From assembly GCA_024364805.1 (NCBI GenBank), contig CM044525.1, forward strand, positions 24,306,973 through 24,370,972: a stretch of 64,000 nucleotides of DNA. The letters are read 5' to 3'. The stretch comes from Euprymna scolopes. Its lineage: Eukaryota; Mollusca; Cephalopoda; Sepiida; Sepiolidae. Position numbers and translations under genes: made by a program. This document shows, one piece after another, positions 11,508 through 21,572 of the stretch (position 1 is its first letter; each line of letters opens with the position of its first letter). Under the pieces are notes generated by a model. The model saw only the letters and a program-made list of their open reading frames with translations. It searched no databases and was not told where the DNA came from.

Positions 11508-12759
11508 AATAACGACTTTTTTTTTAACTAATGTGAATTCTCACATAACATGTTCATAAAAAAAAAACGATACTGTATAAAGATTACATTTAAATTGAGC
11601 ATCATAGCTAAAAAATAGCAGTCTATATTCTGCATAAATATAAAACCATATCTACACCGGCGCAGCAATGTCTAGAGTTTACAATAGAGTGTTCCTTGTT
11701 TTGCTCAAGCTTGGAACAAAACACGACATTGATCATAGCTGCTTTGAGCAACGGTTACAACCACTGAATGATAATTGGTAAGGCAGCTAGAGCTCACCAG
11801 GGTCCGCTAGGGCCTACAAGTGCTCTGAGGTGGCAGTAGCCAACTTAAAGAGCAATGACTACCATAGGTGACATTGCCCGCCACTTGATGACATTGCCTG
11901 ATAATTGAAGACCGGCAATTTTCCTGCCAGTTCCCACTAATGCCTGTCTCTGTCTAGAAGTGACTATCTGAAAATCAGTCACTCACCATTATAACTGTCA
12001 GTGACCATCAGTGTCTGCTATTGGATAACAATACCATACAATGGATGACAGTGCGCAAATATTGAAGACAAACCATTTCGTTTCAAAGCAGTCCAATGGA
12101 GTGGTCATGATCAATAGTGACTGACAGTGATCAAACACAAGTAATCGCCTAAAACACCAGTGACCACCAGTGCTCACCATTGAAGTTTATTTTGGAGTAG
12201 TTCGATGGAGGTAGATATTGATCATGGTCGCTAGTGACTGCTAGTTGCAGATGCAGCCAGTGATGACTAGTATTCGCCAGTAACCCCCAATACTGATAAT
12301 GACAGCCAGTGACTTCTGCTAGCTGCTGCTGCCAGAAAATATCTGACAGTGGAAGCCAGATGATTTCATTTTGGTCATGGCCACCTGTGCCGGTCATTTT
12401 CCAGGGTTGATAACCATAGTTTAATTTGTTTTTAGAAGGAGGGCGGGGGCTTTACCGAATGAATATGTTCTGGCTTTGTGTCATACTTCGACTAGGCAAC
12501 ACCAGTACACAAGTCCTGATAGTTATTCTATTAAATTGTTTATTACATTTAGTATCTTAGAAGAAAACAAGTCTGAATTTAACTTTTTTCTACTTAAAGT
12601 TGAAAATGTTTTTCATTAAATAAAAGTTCTTCATAATTAATGACAATTGTTTGTCTATCTGTCCATTTGTTTTTTTTACATGCTTTCCCTCTCCAGCGTG
12701 GAACAAATATCTACACTAATCATAAATTTAAACAAGGAACTCTGACTTATAACTAGGGT
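11508..12759. repeat. Cryptic CAGTGA-rich tract (11826-12400) in unassigned sequence
   Basis: From about 11826 to 12400 the words CCAGTGA, ACAGTGA, CAGTGCTCACCA and close variants recur at irregular spacing in both the direct and slightly altered form, giving a local composition unlike its AT-rich neighbours. This looks like a decayed minisatellite or repeated slippage product. The remainder (11508-11825 and 12401-12759) holds nothing recognised. Confidence 0.45.
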
Positions 12760-12925
12760 TATGACAACAGCATATTCTTATCGTTTTTATTCTTGAGTAT
12801 ATATTCGACATAGTTAGACTCGGTTAATCAACCGAGAACCACATCACTCTATATAAAAGCATATAAGATATCAACAGATACACACTCGAGAGTCAAAATA
12901 ATGAAAAGAATATGCTGTTGTCATA
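12760..12925. mobile_element. 166-bp MITE with inverted ends and central palindrome
   Basis: The ends are perfect inverted repeats over 20 bp (TATGACAACAGCATATTCTT at 12760-12779 and its complement at 12906-12925), with a weaker match continuing inward for about 20 bp to GAGT/ACTC. TA lies at both extremities. The centre carries an exact palindrome CTCGGTT-AATC-AACCGAG (12819-12836). No coding capacity. Likely a Tc1/mariner-type MITE, judged only from the TA flanks. Confidence 0.7.
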
Positions 12926-13149
12926 GGTCTACTTATGACCAATCAAGAATACGGGAGATAATTTTCTATACAAATTATTACATATCTTGCAGATATAAAT
13001 AGAACCAATTTTCCCCCTATTTTTTTGATTTTAATAATTTTGTTAAAAGGCCCATATGTGAAACAGCTCAATCAGTCAGTTTTGCCAAATATTGGTCCAT
13101 GTTCTTAAAAACAAAATTTTCATTTTTAACCTGATGATGTCTTCCATTT

Positions 13150-13290
13150 GTATTGTTCTAGTTCTAATCAGCCATAATTTGCAATTAATTCACCAAGTGA
13201 CCTATCTCTTATATTTCTACCACTTTCATCATGTCTCAATGTATATTATGTGACCCCCCCCCCCGCAGCTATAGTGGTCTACTACAGTTG
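13150..13290 (+). repeat. Dispersed repeat pair member (with 23668-23815)
   Basis: Shares with 23668-23815 the ordered words 'attgttc(c/t)a', 'ag(c)cataatttg(c/t)aat', 'catctctta', 'tttctac/ttctcc', 'catgtctcaatgtatatt' and a run of C residues. Family unknown; the C-run suggests an A/T- or C-rich junction rather than a gene. Confidence 0.5.
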
Positions 13291-13781
13291 CTTCTGCTTC
13301 TATCTTTCTACTTTGTATTAATAATCAAAATAATAACAAAAGAGAAAAAACAAAGATTATAGTAATCCAGTATAAAAAAGGAAATATTACTACAAGCAGT
13401 AATACTATTTAACCCATAGTTGGAAAGAAATAGGAAGCAAAAATATTTTTTAAATTTTGTTTTTATTTTTTTATATTTAACTGACTTTGCAAACTCACTT
13501 TTCCTTTATTTAAACAATCAAATCCTAGTCCAGTGCATGACTCAACGAGTCACATTTTTTTCTACTATATAACTAGTTATTTACTAATATTCATCTCATA
13601 ACATGGGAAGGTAGGAGACTGCTTTTATAACCAATATTTTAAATTCAAAAAATTTGAGACACTGTGTGTATACAGGTACTTCAGACAGTTTATTATCTAT
13701 CTATTTATCTCATATATTAGTGACCTGGCAAGGTCACAGGGAAGACAACTGAAGCAGCAAAATTGAAGGTGGCTTGCAGGA

Positions 13782-13837
<56 letters not shown>

Positions 13838-14376
13838 GCAGGCATATTTTATTGGTTTGAAAATATAGTTTTGTTTTTTATTAATTGTCATAAAATTTTA
13901 ATCATAGAATAGTGTTATAATCTTCAAAGAACTTGCAATTTTTCATGTAGTTTTATTCCATAGAACCAAAGATGTGAGAATTCCAGTATTCAATTTGGCT
14001 ATCAGTGTAAATATATCCATAGATATACCACTTTTTTGGCAATTTTATAAGTTCCAAATCTCAGTGACTATTGATCAGAATTTAACAAATGAAGGCTTGT
14101 TGTAAAGCTAATGACCTGAATTGTGTGGTGGGCTATATGATATTTGCCCTTAAGGTTGTACATTAAAGGGGATCATCCATCATCCAGAGCTTAGTTTTGC
14201 CACTTTTTTTTACAGCCATAAAATCTTTCAATCATTGTCATTTGTTTTCCTAGTTTTGCATATGAATTACAAAATATCTGATATTTCCCCCAAACCTCTG
14301 GCCTTGATAGAGAGGAGACTAAAACCTGCTGCTTTGGTTTCAAATGATCTGAAATAACAGCAAGGATTAAAATATA
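13291..14376. other. Non-coding; (TA)25 tract at 13785-13834
   Basis: No gene or recognised element. The main feature is a pure 50-bp TA microsatellite at 13785-13834, which is preceded by ordinary unique-looking sequence containing 'gtgacctggcaaggtcacag', a small inverted repeat (GTGACCT/AGGTCAC, arms partly overlapping GGCA). Confidence 0.55.
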
Positions 14377-14562
14377 TTTAAGCATACTTTACAACCAAGC
14401 TAAGCCAGGCGTCCCTGCTAGCTTAGATAAATACTTTTGCAGTTTTAACAAAAGAGCTACAATAATATTAGAGCATCTCCATTTATGCTGAACATCTACA
14501 AAATGCCATTAATATATTACATATGAATTAGTCTCCCATGGAATTTTCACAGGTCCCGCCAG
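14377..14562 (+). repeat. 185-bp dispersed repeat, copy 1
   Basis: Closely matches 18917-19100 through 'tttaagcatacttta', 'cctgctagcttagataaat', 'acttttgcagttttaacaaa', 'gagcatctccatttatgctg' and 'gtggaattttcacaggtccc'. Differences are few, apart from small gaps. The copy is cut on its right by a (TA)10 tract and then a tRNA-like SINE. It may be internal sequence of a LINE, because the second copy lies just downstream of a LINE 5'-region-like sequence. Confidence 0.7.
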
Positions 14563-14582
14563 TATATATATATATATATATA

Positions 14583-14706
14583 GTCATCCACATACAGTAC
14601 TGTTTTGTTGTATCACAACTTATCAGTACAGCTAGACTAGCACCTTTCCCTAGCCAAGGATTGAACCTAGAACCATCGTGTTGATAGTCAGCAGTTCTAC
14701 CCTGAT
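14583..14706 (-). mobile_element. tRNA-headed SINE fragment
   Basis: On the minus strand the sequence reads like a tRNA: an A-box-like start (CAGGGTAGAACTGCTGACTA) and, about 25 nt on, a perfect B box GGTTCAATCC (complement of 14658-14667). These are the two internal Pol III promoter boxes of tRNA and tRNA-derived SINEs. The body is short and the element is bracketed by (TA)n tracts on both sides (14563-14582 and 14705-14716). The cloverleaf is incomplete, so a working tRNA gene is not supported. Confidence 0.65.
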
Positions 14707-14717
14707 ATATATATATG

Positions 14718-15499
14718 AGGATGACCTTCTTGTCATGCATTTTAACAGAAAAGAATTTCTGTTTGTATTAGAGTGAGCTGTGATTAAGGTATTTGTGTAC
14801 ATTTGCAGTTTTTTCTTTACAAACTTCTATCTATAGTTTTGGAGGTAGGCTTTTCTATCTATATTCTGAAACAACATTACTCAAGTAAGTCTCCCTGTCC
14901 GCATTGATAAGGCACAATTTTCAAACCCGAGATTTCTGGGTTAGTTTTGTTAGAGGTATAATAATTTTTGTCTAACCCATGCTATCATGTAAAACAAACG
15001 TTAAACTGAATATGAATATCATGAATATGATAATGATGATAGCTTGGATGAATAGATTTCAAGCTATATCTTACATGATACAAAATTATCTTGCAGAACT
15101 TGAAAATTATAGAAACTAAACCAAAACATAGAAATGTTAAAGAGTGGAGTGCAAGTGCACTCATTGACTCTGGAAACAACACATATCTCGGGATGGTTAA
15201 AGTAATTTTACCAAAATTTATTTAAATTTCATGAAATGTTGAAGAAATATAAAAATAAAGCAATAAACTGTTAAAAAAAAAAAATAGTTCCTCGTTCAAT
15301 CTCAGGCAACGTTGTGTTTTCCTACTAATTATGTTATCTATTTTAGATAAAGATATCTAAAATGTTTTAGTTAAATAATTAATAGTGATATTGTTTTTAT
15401 CTTATCTGATAGGCTCACAATAGGGGTTTGGGTTTTGGTGTGCAGCCATGCAGCATGTCTTCAGGTCTCATAGGGGAATGATTTCTTCTGTTGTCTACA
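14718..15499. other. Non-coding; decayed Helitron-like end near 15296
   Basis: No gene. At about 15290-15325 the words 'ttcaatctcaggcaacgttgtg...cctactaatt' resemble the 3' end of the Helitron relative ending at 41702 ('ttcaatctctggcaatgtcagg...cctgctagt'); the hairpin and CTAG are eroded. The rest is unassigned. Confidence 0.4.
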
Positions 15500-15600
15500 A
15501 CCCTTTTATTAAAGAAGAGACATTGCTAGTCTTTTTCTGCTCTATTATTTTCATGAAAGGTGCATGACTGAGCTCGGATCTCTTTCTCCTCTTTGTAAGA
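15500..15600 (+). pseudogene. LINE ORF2 C-terminal fragment
   Basis: Matches the LINE at 55405-55510 and the complement of 34840-34930: 'aagaagagacattgctagtct...tctattattttcatgaaaggtgcatgactgagctcggatctc' corresponds to the codons for the 'HRRDV-SL-LFY-YFHG-C-SELRS' block that lies about 100 residues before the end of the jockey/CR1-like ORF2. Truncated at both ends and frame-damaged. Confidence 0.55.
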
Positions 15601-15929
15601 TGCAAGAGAATAGAATCCTGCTAAAACATGCTAACCTTAATCCAACACCTAGAGTTGTTTGATAATAAATAGCTTTCCTTAATTTGATGATTACCAGATC
15701 CATGACCTCCAGAGCAGACTTGGTCATTCTGATGTGTGACTTGATATCATTTTTTGGATCATGGCCTTTGTGTCTTTGATATTTTAAGATATTTCTTGCT
15801 TTTACTGTAAATTACATGATAAATTTACTCTTGTCATTTGGTTAAATGCAAAGTGCATTTTATCTTTTCTGATATTGCACTTTATCTTTTTTGTCAGTGA
15901 AGTAAGGATCCTTCTATATCAAGGCAATT
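15601..15929. other. Non-coding, no recognised element
   Basis: May contain the eroded continuation of the LINE fragment just upstream, but I could not follow the alignment. No other feature seen. Confidence 0.4.
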
Positions 15930-16033
15930 TTTATTTATGTTCCAATCCAAAATGCCCTCTTTGGGAAGCCAGATTTTCCCCATATAAACAACTGACCTTG
16001 TGTCTTACTCTATCCTTGTGAGAAGGCAATTAA
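15930..16033 (+). repeat. Dispersed repeat, copy 2 (SINE-tail-like)
   Basis: Partner of 11400-11507, with the same word order ('tgccctctttgggaagcc', 'ctgaccttgtgtcttactct', 'gtgagaaggcaa'). The A-rich end is shorter than in copy 1. It lies about 65 bp upstream of 5S-headed SINE copy B. Confidence 0.6.
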
Positions 16034-16097
16034 GAACACTCTAAATGTGATAATCCAACTTAGGAGGTTGCAAGTTGAGAAGTGCAACAAAATCATA

Positions 16098-16290
16098 TTA
16101 ACACACTGGTTCTTGTTAAATCATCAAAGTTATGCAACGTTCTAGTCGGTATCAGATGGATGACTATAAATACTAGATACGGTATGTGGTCTTTCTCTTA
16201 ATCAGAATATACATGCAGCTGAGGACTGTATATCAATTTGATTTTTCCTTGAAACCTTCTCCTTCAGTGGAAAACAATTCAACTCACCCA
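16098..16290 (+). mobile_element. 5S-rRNA-headed SINE, copy B (body type 1)
   Basis: Begins 'taacacactggttcttgttaa', continues 'atcatcaaagtta-tgcaacgt' and 'cggtatcagatggatgac', and ends the head at 'aatactagatacggtat', a diverged 5S rRNA 3' two-thirds. The body start ('atatacatgcagctgaggac...tcaatttgat') matches copies at 37.6 and 62.9 kb. The 3' part is lost or too diverged to follow. Confidence 0.7.
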
Positions 16291-16675
16291 GGGTGAATAC
16301 TGCACCAGGAGAATATTTAGGGCTGCAGTTTGGTTCGCATGATTAAACATTCTGTATGCAACACCTGGGTCACGATGACCTTGTGGAAATTCTGATAGAA
16401 TTTTTAACTGTATTTTTGTTTATTTTGATAATTAGTGATGATATCCTTCACATACTCAATGAATTTTCATATCATGACAATATATGGCTAATAATCTGAT
16501 AATAATTTCCTTTATTTGTTGGAATCATTGACCTTGATATGCAGAACAGCTTCATGCATCATGATGGTTAACTATTGATAAAACTTCTCATTTATAATGC
16601 CTTTTGATATTTTTAAACTATTGTTTTATTTTCCTTGCGATGACGCTTTAAATTTAATAATCTTTTTCTTTACTA
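16291..16675. other. Non-coding, no recognised element
   Basis: AT-rich, nothing recognised. Confidence 0.5.
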
Positions 16676-17040
16676 ATGAGTCCCCACTGATCAAGGCTAA
16701 AAGCCATTTGAGGATAAGGATTAATTAAATGTATGAATTGTCAGTTACATAATGAAAAACATTGCGAAGATTGAAAATAGTGAATGGAATGAACAACGTT
16801 TGATTACTTAATGAGTACAGTTTATGACAAGTATTTATTGGCATTGGATTTGAAGGTGTTCATGTTGTTGCCTGCAGAGAAGCAATCCCATCTTAACGTG
16901 TTCCACAAATGGGAAGTTCTTGGAAAGAAACTCTGTTCATGGAAATTCAGTTTGATGCTGAGCACATGAAAGAAGAAAAGAAATGTGTTTATAGTTGAGT
17001 TCAAGATTCTAATCAGGAGTAACATGTTGGGATTCACATT
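16676..17040 (-). pseudogene. LINE 3' end: ORF2 C-terminus plus tail
   Basis: Minus-strand reading includes NFHEQSFFPRTSHLWNTL followed by a Cys-Phe-rich stretch and NKYL, the same C-terminal motif as FHEQSFFPRSARLWNSLP in the larger LINE at 34.5 kb. Low-coordinate sequence 16679-16720 is the conserved 3' tail ('actgatcaaggctaaaagccatt...gaggataagg'). No poly(A) tract remains next to it. 5'-truncated at about 17040; spacing between tail and ORF is longer than in the 34.5-kb copy. Confidence 0.65.
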
Positions 17041-17129
17041 GTGTCTCCCAATCTTAGGTCATGTTAACCTTGAAAGAATCCTTGACCTGTTTGGTGATGT
17101 CTCTTTTCGGTTTGGATGAACTCAAACAG

Positions 17130-17873
17130 TTTTTTTTTTTTTTTGGTCCCTCGACAAAAGGAGAGTGGACCTGTAAATTCATTCCTGTCCATTTGTCTGT
17201 CCGCACTTTTCTCAATAACTACGCCTTGGAATTTTTAAAAATTTCGCACAAACATTAAACACAATATGAGTAAAAAAGTAACAAAACAGATTTTCCGGGA
17301 AAACTCTGGTTGCCCCCTAGGGATACCTTTCGGGATAAAATGGCTAAAATTGACACTTTTTTTCTTATTAAAAAAAAATTAATGCCTTAGATTTTTATAA
17401 AACTTTCTGAATAGTTGTAACTAACTGATTTCTATATATTTTGTCTGTCTATACTTTGTGATAACTCTTGGGTGTGCCCCAGGGGCTCTTTTACTGCTAA
17501 TAAAAACACTCCAATTTTGGGACTATTTTACCATATTTGTCCCACATTTTCTGTGTATGTCTATTTAGCAGTTTTGCATGGTGCTGAACTCAAATTTAAA
17601 TATGTTTAAGGCCTTAGAGACTTTTGGAGCTAAATGGCGGAGAGGGGGGGGGCAAATGATGGACTTATTTATTTCTTTTATGCATGGCGCAGAACTCAAA
17701 TTTACATATGTTAAGGCATAAAACTGCACCGTTTGTTCATTTTCACCAGGATTTGACATCACCTGGGAACTTTTGGGGCTAAATAGGGTGAGAGGGGGCA
17801 AATGCTGAACTTAGTCATTTTTTTTTATGCCTCGTTCACTGTGCACTCACAGGGAACCATGCATGCTTCACTT
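17130..17873 (+). repeat. Long non-coding dispersed repeat, copy 1
   Basis: Aligns over its length with 43526-44168: start 'ttggtccctcgacaaaaggagagtggacctgtaaattca', then 'gtctgtccgcacttttctcaataact', 'gattttccgggaaaactctggttgc', 'cccaggggctcttttac', 'cagttttgcatggtgctgaactc' and end 'cactgtgcactcacagggaaccatgcat'. There is no coding capacity. This copy has an extra internal duplication (17575-17690 versus 17682-17800) absent from the partner. The partner ends CTTCACTAG|T, so a Helitron-like terminus is possible; family not recognised. Confidence 0.7.
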
Positions 17874-18139
17874 GTTTTCCTTGCATTTTTGTTTTGTCGA
17901 TATATTCCCATGTAAGCAGAGGTGAGGAGTTGGAGGAATAATGAATCCTCTCAGGTTTATTAAAACCAATTAAGGAGTTTTGATTGTTCCAATTTTAGAA
18001 CATGAATCATTTGTTGATATTTAAGAATTAAATGAAATGCTCCACTTGACAAATAAGCTACATTTATCATGTGATTTTTTTTACATTCTCTGAAATGGTT
18101 GAACTAGTGTCCACTTATTGTTCAACAGCATATTTGGTT
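17874..18139. other. Non-coding, no recognised element
   Basis: AT-rich, nothing recognised. Confidence 0.5.
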
Positions 18140-18535
18140 CTTATCCAGAATCTATATATTAATACGATAACGTGTATGTTATTTACTGATTTTCTGCGTC
18201 ACACTTACATCTGAGTTGTTTAATTGTTATGGACTTCCATTTCTTGTAATAAATAATTTTACTAAGAATTCTTCATAGGTTTCGGTTTCAGCTGATGGCA
18301 CTGAAGTCATTTGTTTTTTGTTTTTTTTATAAATAATTTTGTCAAGAATCTCTATATTAATATGAGAGCATGTGTGTTATTTATTTTCTGTGTCATGCAA
18401 GTCGTTTAATTGTTATGGACTTCCATTTCTTGTCATGAATAATTTTACTAAGAATTTTTCATAGGTTTCGGTTTCAATTAAAGCTGATGACACTCTAGTA
18501 ATCTATTCTTTTTATAAATAACTTTATCAAGAACG
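18140..18535 (+). repeat. Tandem duplication, 186-bp period
   Basis: Two head-to-tail copies: 'tctatatattaatacgataacgtg' recurs as 'tctatattaatatgagagcatg', and 'aattgttatggacttccatttcttgt' at 18223 recurs at 18409, giving a period of 186 bp. Both copies end with a 'ttttataaataa(t/c)ttt(g/a)tcaagaa' block. Identity is roughly 85-90% by eye, so the duplication is not recent. No coding frame runs through it. Confidence 0.85.
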
Positions 18536-18740
18536 CTAGAGCGTTTCAATGATCCCTAGAGCTATGCTTGCGGGAGCGAAAGCTCTTGGCAGGGCCACTC
18601 TTGCCAGAAAGGTCGATAGATAGAAACCAGACAAAGAGTGATCCTTGGTCCTCCAGGTTGGGGGTTGAGCATAGGGGCTAACAACTCTTTCTCATAAAAC
18701 AAGTTACAGAAACGGCAACAATGAGAACCCCTACTTTAGC
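18536..18740 (+). mobile_element. Possible 5' region of an RTE-like LINE
   Basis: GC-richer than its surroundings, with phrases such as 'gggagcgaaagctcttggcagg', 'agagtgatccttggtcctcc', 'aggttgggggttgagcatag' and 'ttacagaaacggcaacaatg'. I recall this kind of sequence upstream of the endonuclease ORF of RTE-type elements in invertebrates, but cannot search it. No endonuclease codons follow; the sequence passes into the dispersed repeat at 18917. Low certainty. Confidence 0.35.
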
Positions 18741-18916
18741 GTGTGGGGGGGGGGGGCTTCTAAGTCAAGTCAAACTCATATGAATGCTGGTGATCAAAGG
18801 AGAGGAAAGCTATGCAGCATTTTTGGGGTTCACTGGCTAGGCTGGCTCAGGATAGGCGGAGATGGAGGGGATTTGTTACTGCCCAACACATCACTAGATG
18901 TAAGAGTTGATGACAA

Positions 18917-19100
18917 TTTAAGCATACTTTATGACTGGGCTACACGGGGTGTTCCTGCTAGCTTAGATAAATACTTTTGCAGTTTTAACAAAAGAGCTAC
19001 AATAATAGCAGAGCATCTCCATTTATGCTGAACATCTACAGAATGCCAACATCAATATATTATGAGTCCCCTGTGGAATTTTCACAGGTCCCATTAGTTA
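18917..19100 (+). repeat. 185-bp dispersed repeat, copy 2
   Basis: Partner of 14377-14562 (see there). In this copy the flanks on both sides extend without the (TA)n and SINE insertion, so it shows the uninterrupted state of the repeat's right edge. Confidence 0.7.
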
Positions 19101-19207
19101 ACGGCCCTGTCGATGGGGCATTAGAATACACTAACTGCCCCCCTGCAGAGGGTAAAAGTCCCTCAATGGGGGTCCTGGATATGACCTTAAACTATATCCA
19201 GTGGTGA

Positions 19208-19444
19208 GGCCCCAGCTTGTGGGCATTGGGGAGTGTGGAGCCACCCTTTAATTACCATTGCTCCCAGATCCACTCTGACCCAAGTGGTAGTACCTGTTAG
19301 GGTTCCAACTATGGATTAAATAGAAACCGACTTGAAAACAACAAATATATTCTATGAAAAATTTTTTCTTCAAAATCTTTGGATTCGGCATTAAATAACC
19401 CGAAAAGGGTTGATATGCCGTAAAACAAAAACAGCCAACCAACC
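19208..19444 (+). repeat. 238-bp near-identical repeat, copy 1
   Basis: Nearly identical to 21265-21503 in the same orientation 2 kb away, with about ten differences by eye. Starts GGCCCCAGCTTG, contains 'gagtgtggagccaccctttaat' and 'gttagggttccaactatgg', and ends in AAACAAAAACAGCCAACCAA, an A-rich end suggesting a retroposed element. Family unknown. Confidence 0.85.
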
Positions 19445-19498
19445 CATTAGTTAAACCTAATTAAAAAGGGCAAAAATACAGAAAAAATCTTTCTGATG

Positions 19499-19815
19499 TA
19501 CCTACCCATCACGAAACAAAAATGTCATATTCCAAAACTTACATAGATTGATCAAGTATTTTTTTTCATATAGAAAATCATTTTTTTTTTTTAATGATTA
19601 TTAGTATATCATATACATTACAGGGTTGATTTTAAATTCTTGACAGTTCAAATTGAGTTGTCTTCATTTTATATTAAATATGGTGGAACAAGACACACTA
19701 TTCTCATTTCCTTATAAAAATATGATTTTCTTAATTAAAAAAAACAAACAAAAACTACTTAATCAATTTATATGATTTTTGGTATATGAAATTTTCATTC
19801 TGTGATGGGTACGTA
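19499..19815. mobile_element. ~317-bp MITE with ~90-bp inverted ends
   Basis: The left end TACCTACCCATCAC (19499-19512) and the right end GTGATGGGTACGTA (19802-19815) are inverted repeats, and the similarity continues inward through 'tcatat-ccaaaa', 'ttgatcaagta-ttttt' to 'agaaaatcat', about 90 bp per arm with mismatches. TA stands at both outer edges. The related but more diverged element at 56110-56416 shares the CCAAAA...ATTGATCAA block. No coding sequence. Confidence 0.7.
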
Positions 19816-20079
19816 TGCTATAAAGATTTTTGTTTTTTTTAATTTGGTTGAATTCTAGGCTTGACCCACATATTTTAAGCACACTATTTTAACTCTTCAG
19901 ATAGTTGTTTGAAAAAAAAAATCTGAATTTTGAATTAAGAAAGCATACGTTACAATAGAATATATGAATATTGCTTGCCCCTCTTTTTTGTACCCCAGAT
20001 CAACACTGTTTGGATACCTTTCTCTCAGAAATATAACTGAAGACCAGCCAATTAAAAGTAGTTTATCCTGGGATCAAAT

Positions 20080-20536
20080 TAGTGTTGAGACGATTAATCG
20101 GAATCGAGAATCGGAAAAATCGGAACTTTTTTGGGTATCGGAATCGGTATCGGAATCGGGAAAATTTCTGCCTATTTTCCGATGCCAAAACCGATTCCTT
20201 AAATTATCTATTTTAATTGTATTTTGTTTTTACAAAACATCTTCCACTGCTTGTAGTAATAATAAAATAATAAATATTTATTGATTTAAACTTCCTGTAA
20301 GACTAAAATCTTTAGATCACCCCCTCACAAGTGTGTTTCTACGTTTGAGAAAATACATGCACATTTAAGATGTGTTTTTACAGTAATCAGGACAAAATAA
20401 CACTTTTATAGTAGAATATTTAGAGATTTATAAAGAATCGGAATCGGAATCAGTAATTGTATCGGAATCGGGAATTTAGTATGGAATCAGTAATTGTATC
20501 GGAATCGAGAAAAATATTGGAATCGTCCCATCCCTA
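20080..20536 (+). mobile_element. hAT-like MITE, copy 1, complete with 8-bp TSD
   Basis: 457 bp, flanked by a perfect 8-bp direct repeat GATCAAAT (20072-20079 and 20537-20544), the target-duplication length typical of hAT transposons. Ends are inverted: TAGTGTTGAGACGATTAATC at the left and ...TTGGAATCGTCCCATCCCTA at the right (complement TAGGGATGGGACGATTCC). Subterminal regions carry repeated ATCGGAATCGG words on both sides. The centre is AT-rich with no transposase frame, so it is non-autonomous. Confidence 0.85.
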
Positions 20537-20544
20537 GATCAAAT

Positions 20545-21264
20545 TGTATCTATAATACCTAAGGATGTATTTGTAATGCTGTGAGCTCTGCCATGCCCTC
20601 CCTGATCGTTCTCACTCATCTCTTCAGTTACCTATAAATAAACTTGCATTGTCCGGGAAGGGAGGATTATATTGTGAATTAATCCCCCCCTCCCTCCACA
20701 CTTTTGGGATGGTATATGATTTGCCAAATGTATATGGTTACTAAGGTATTATTGATATATATTTAACGAATCAAATAATATTTTCAGACTATTTTGTTTT
20801 TTTTCTCTATAGCTGTTGTAGACTCAACCCTGAGTAACAAATGAAAGGTACTCCTGTTTATGGAACTATGGCCTACAAAGCCTGTTAGATAGGAGTACAC
20901 TGTTTCCCTGTCTATTTGTCAATTTTATTATTTTTCTTGTTAGTTGGATCAGCAGTTCGATTATCATTCAGACTTGTTACAATGACTATTATGCAAATTT
21001 GAGCTTGATGACTTGTTGGTTCCTTTCTTTTTGTTGTGGCTTTAAAGGGCCTGATGAAATAACACAAACAGAAGGTAATTAACAAAAAAAAATGGTACTG
21101 ACAGAAAGTACAGAAGTAATGGGCTGACGGAAACTACTTACTTCACTTCTTTCTATAATGGATTCCGATATGTAATAGTCCTTAAAATTTAAATCAAGAG
21201 TCAGAAAGGCCCGTCTTAGGATCACATAATTAAATATCTTCGTCCTTAACTCCTGGGTCATATT
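20545..21264. other. Non-coding, no gene seen
   Basis: Contains C-run junctions near 20685 and unassigned AT-rich sequence. Short open frames have no recognisable features. Confidence 0.5.
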
Positions 21265-21503
21265 GGCCCCAGCTTGCGGGCTTTGGGGAGTGTGGAGCCA
21301 CCCTTTAATTACCATTGCTCCCAGGTCCACTCTGACCCAGAGTGGTAGTACCTGTTAGGGTTCCAACTATGGGTTAAATAGAAACCGACTTGAAAACAAC
21401 AAATATATTCTATTAAAAATTTTTTCTTCAAAATCTTTGGATTCAGCATTAAATAACCTGAAAAGGGTTGATATGCCGTAAAACAAAAACAACCGACCAA
21501 CCA
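21265..21503 (+). repeat. 238-bp near-identical repeat, copy 2
   Basis: Partner of 19208-19444. Words flanking the two copies are different, so they look like separate insertions of one active family, or a small duplication, rather than a large segmental duplication. Confidence 0.85.
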
Positions 21504-21572
21504 TCATCCTGGGTCATATTGATCTGCATGGAATTGTAATGGAGTTTTGACCTCTTTGGTGATGTTCCTGGA

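Noticed and set aside
14583-14706. A true tRNA gene on the minus strand
   Set aside because: The B box is perfect, but the acceptor and anticodon arms do not pair and the sequence continues into a SINE-like body.
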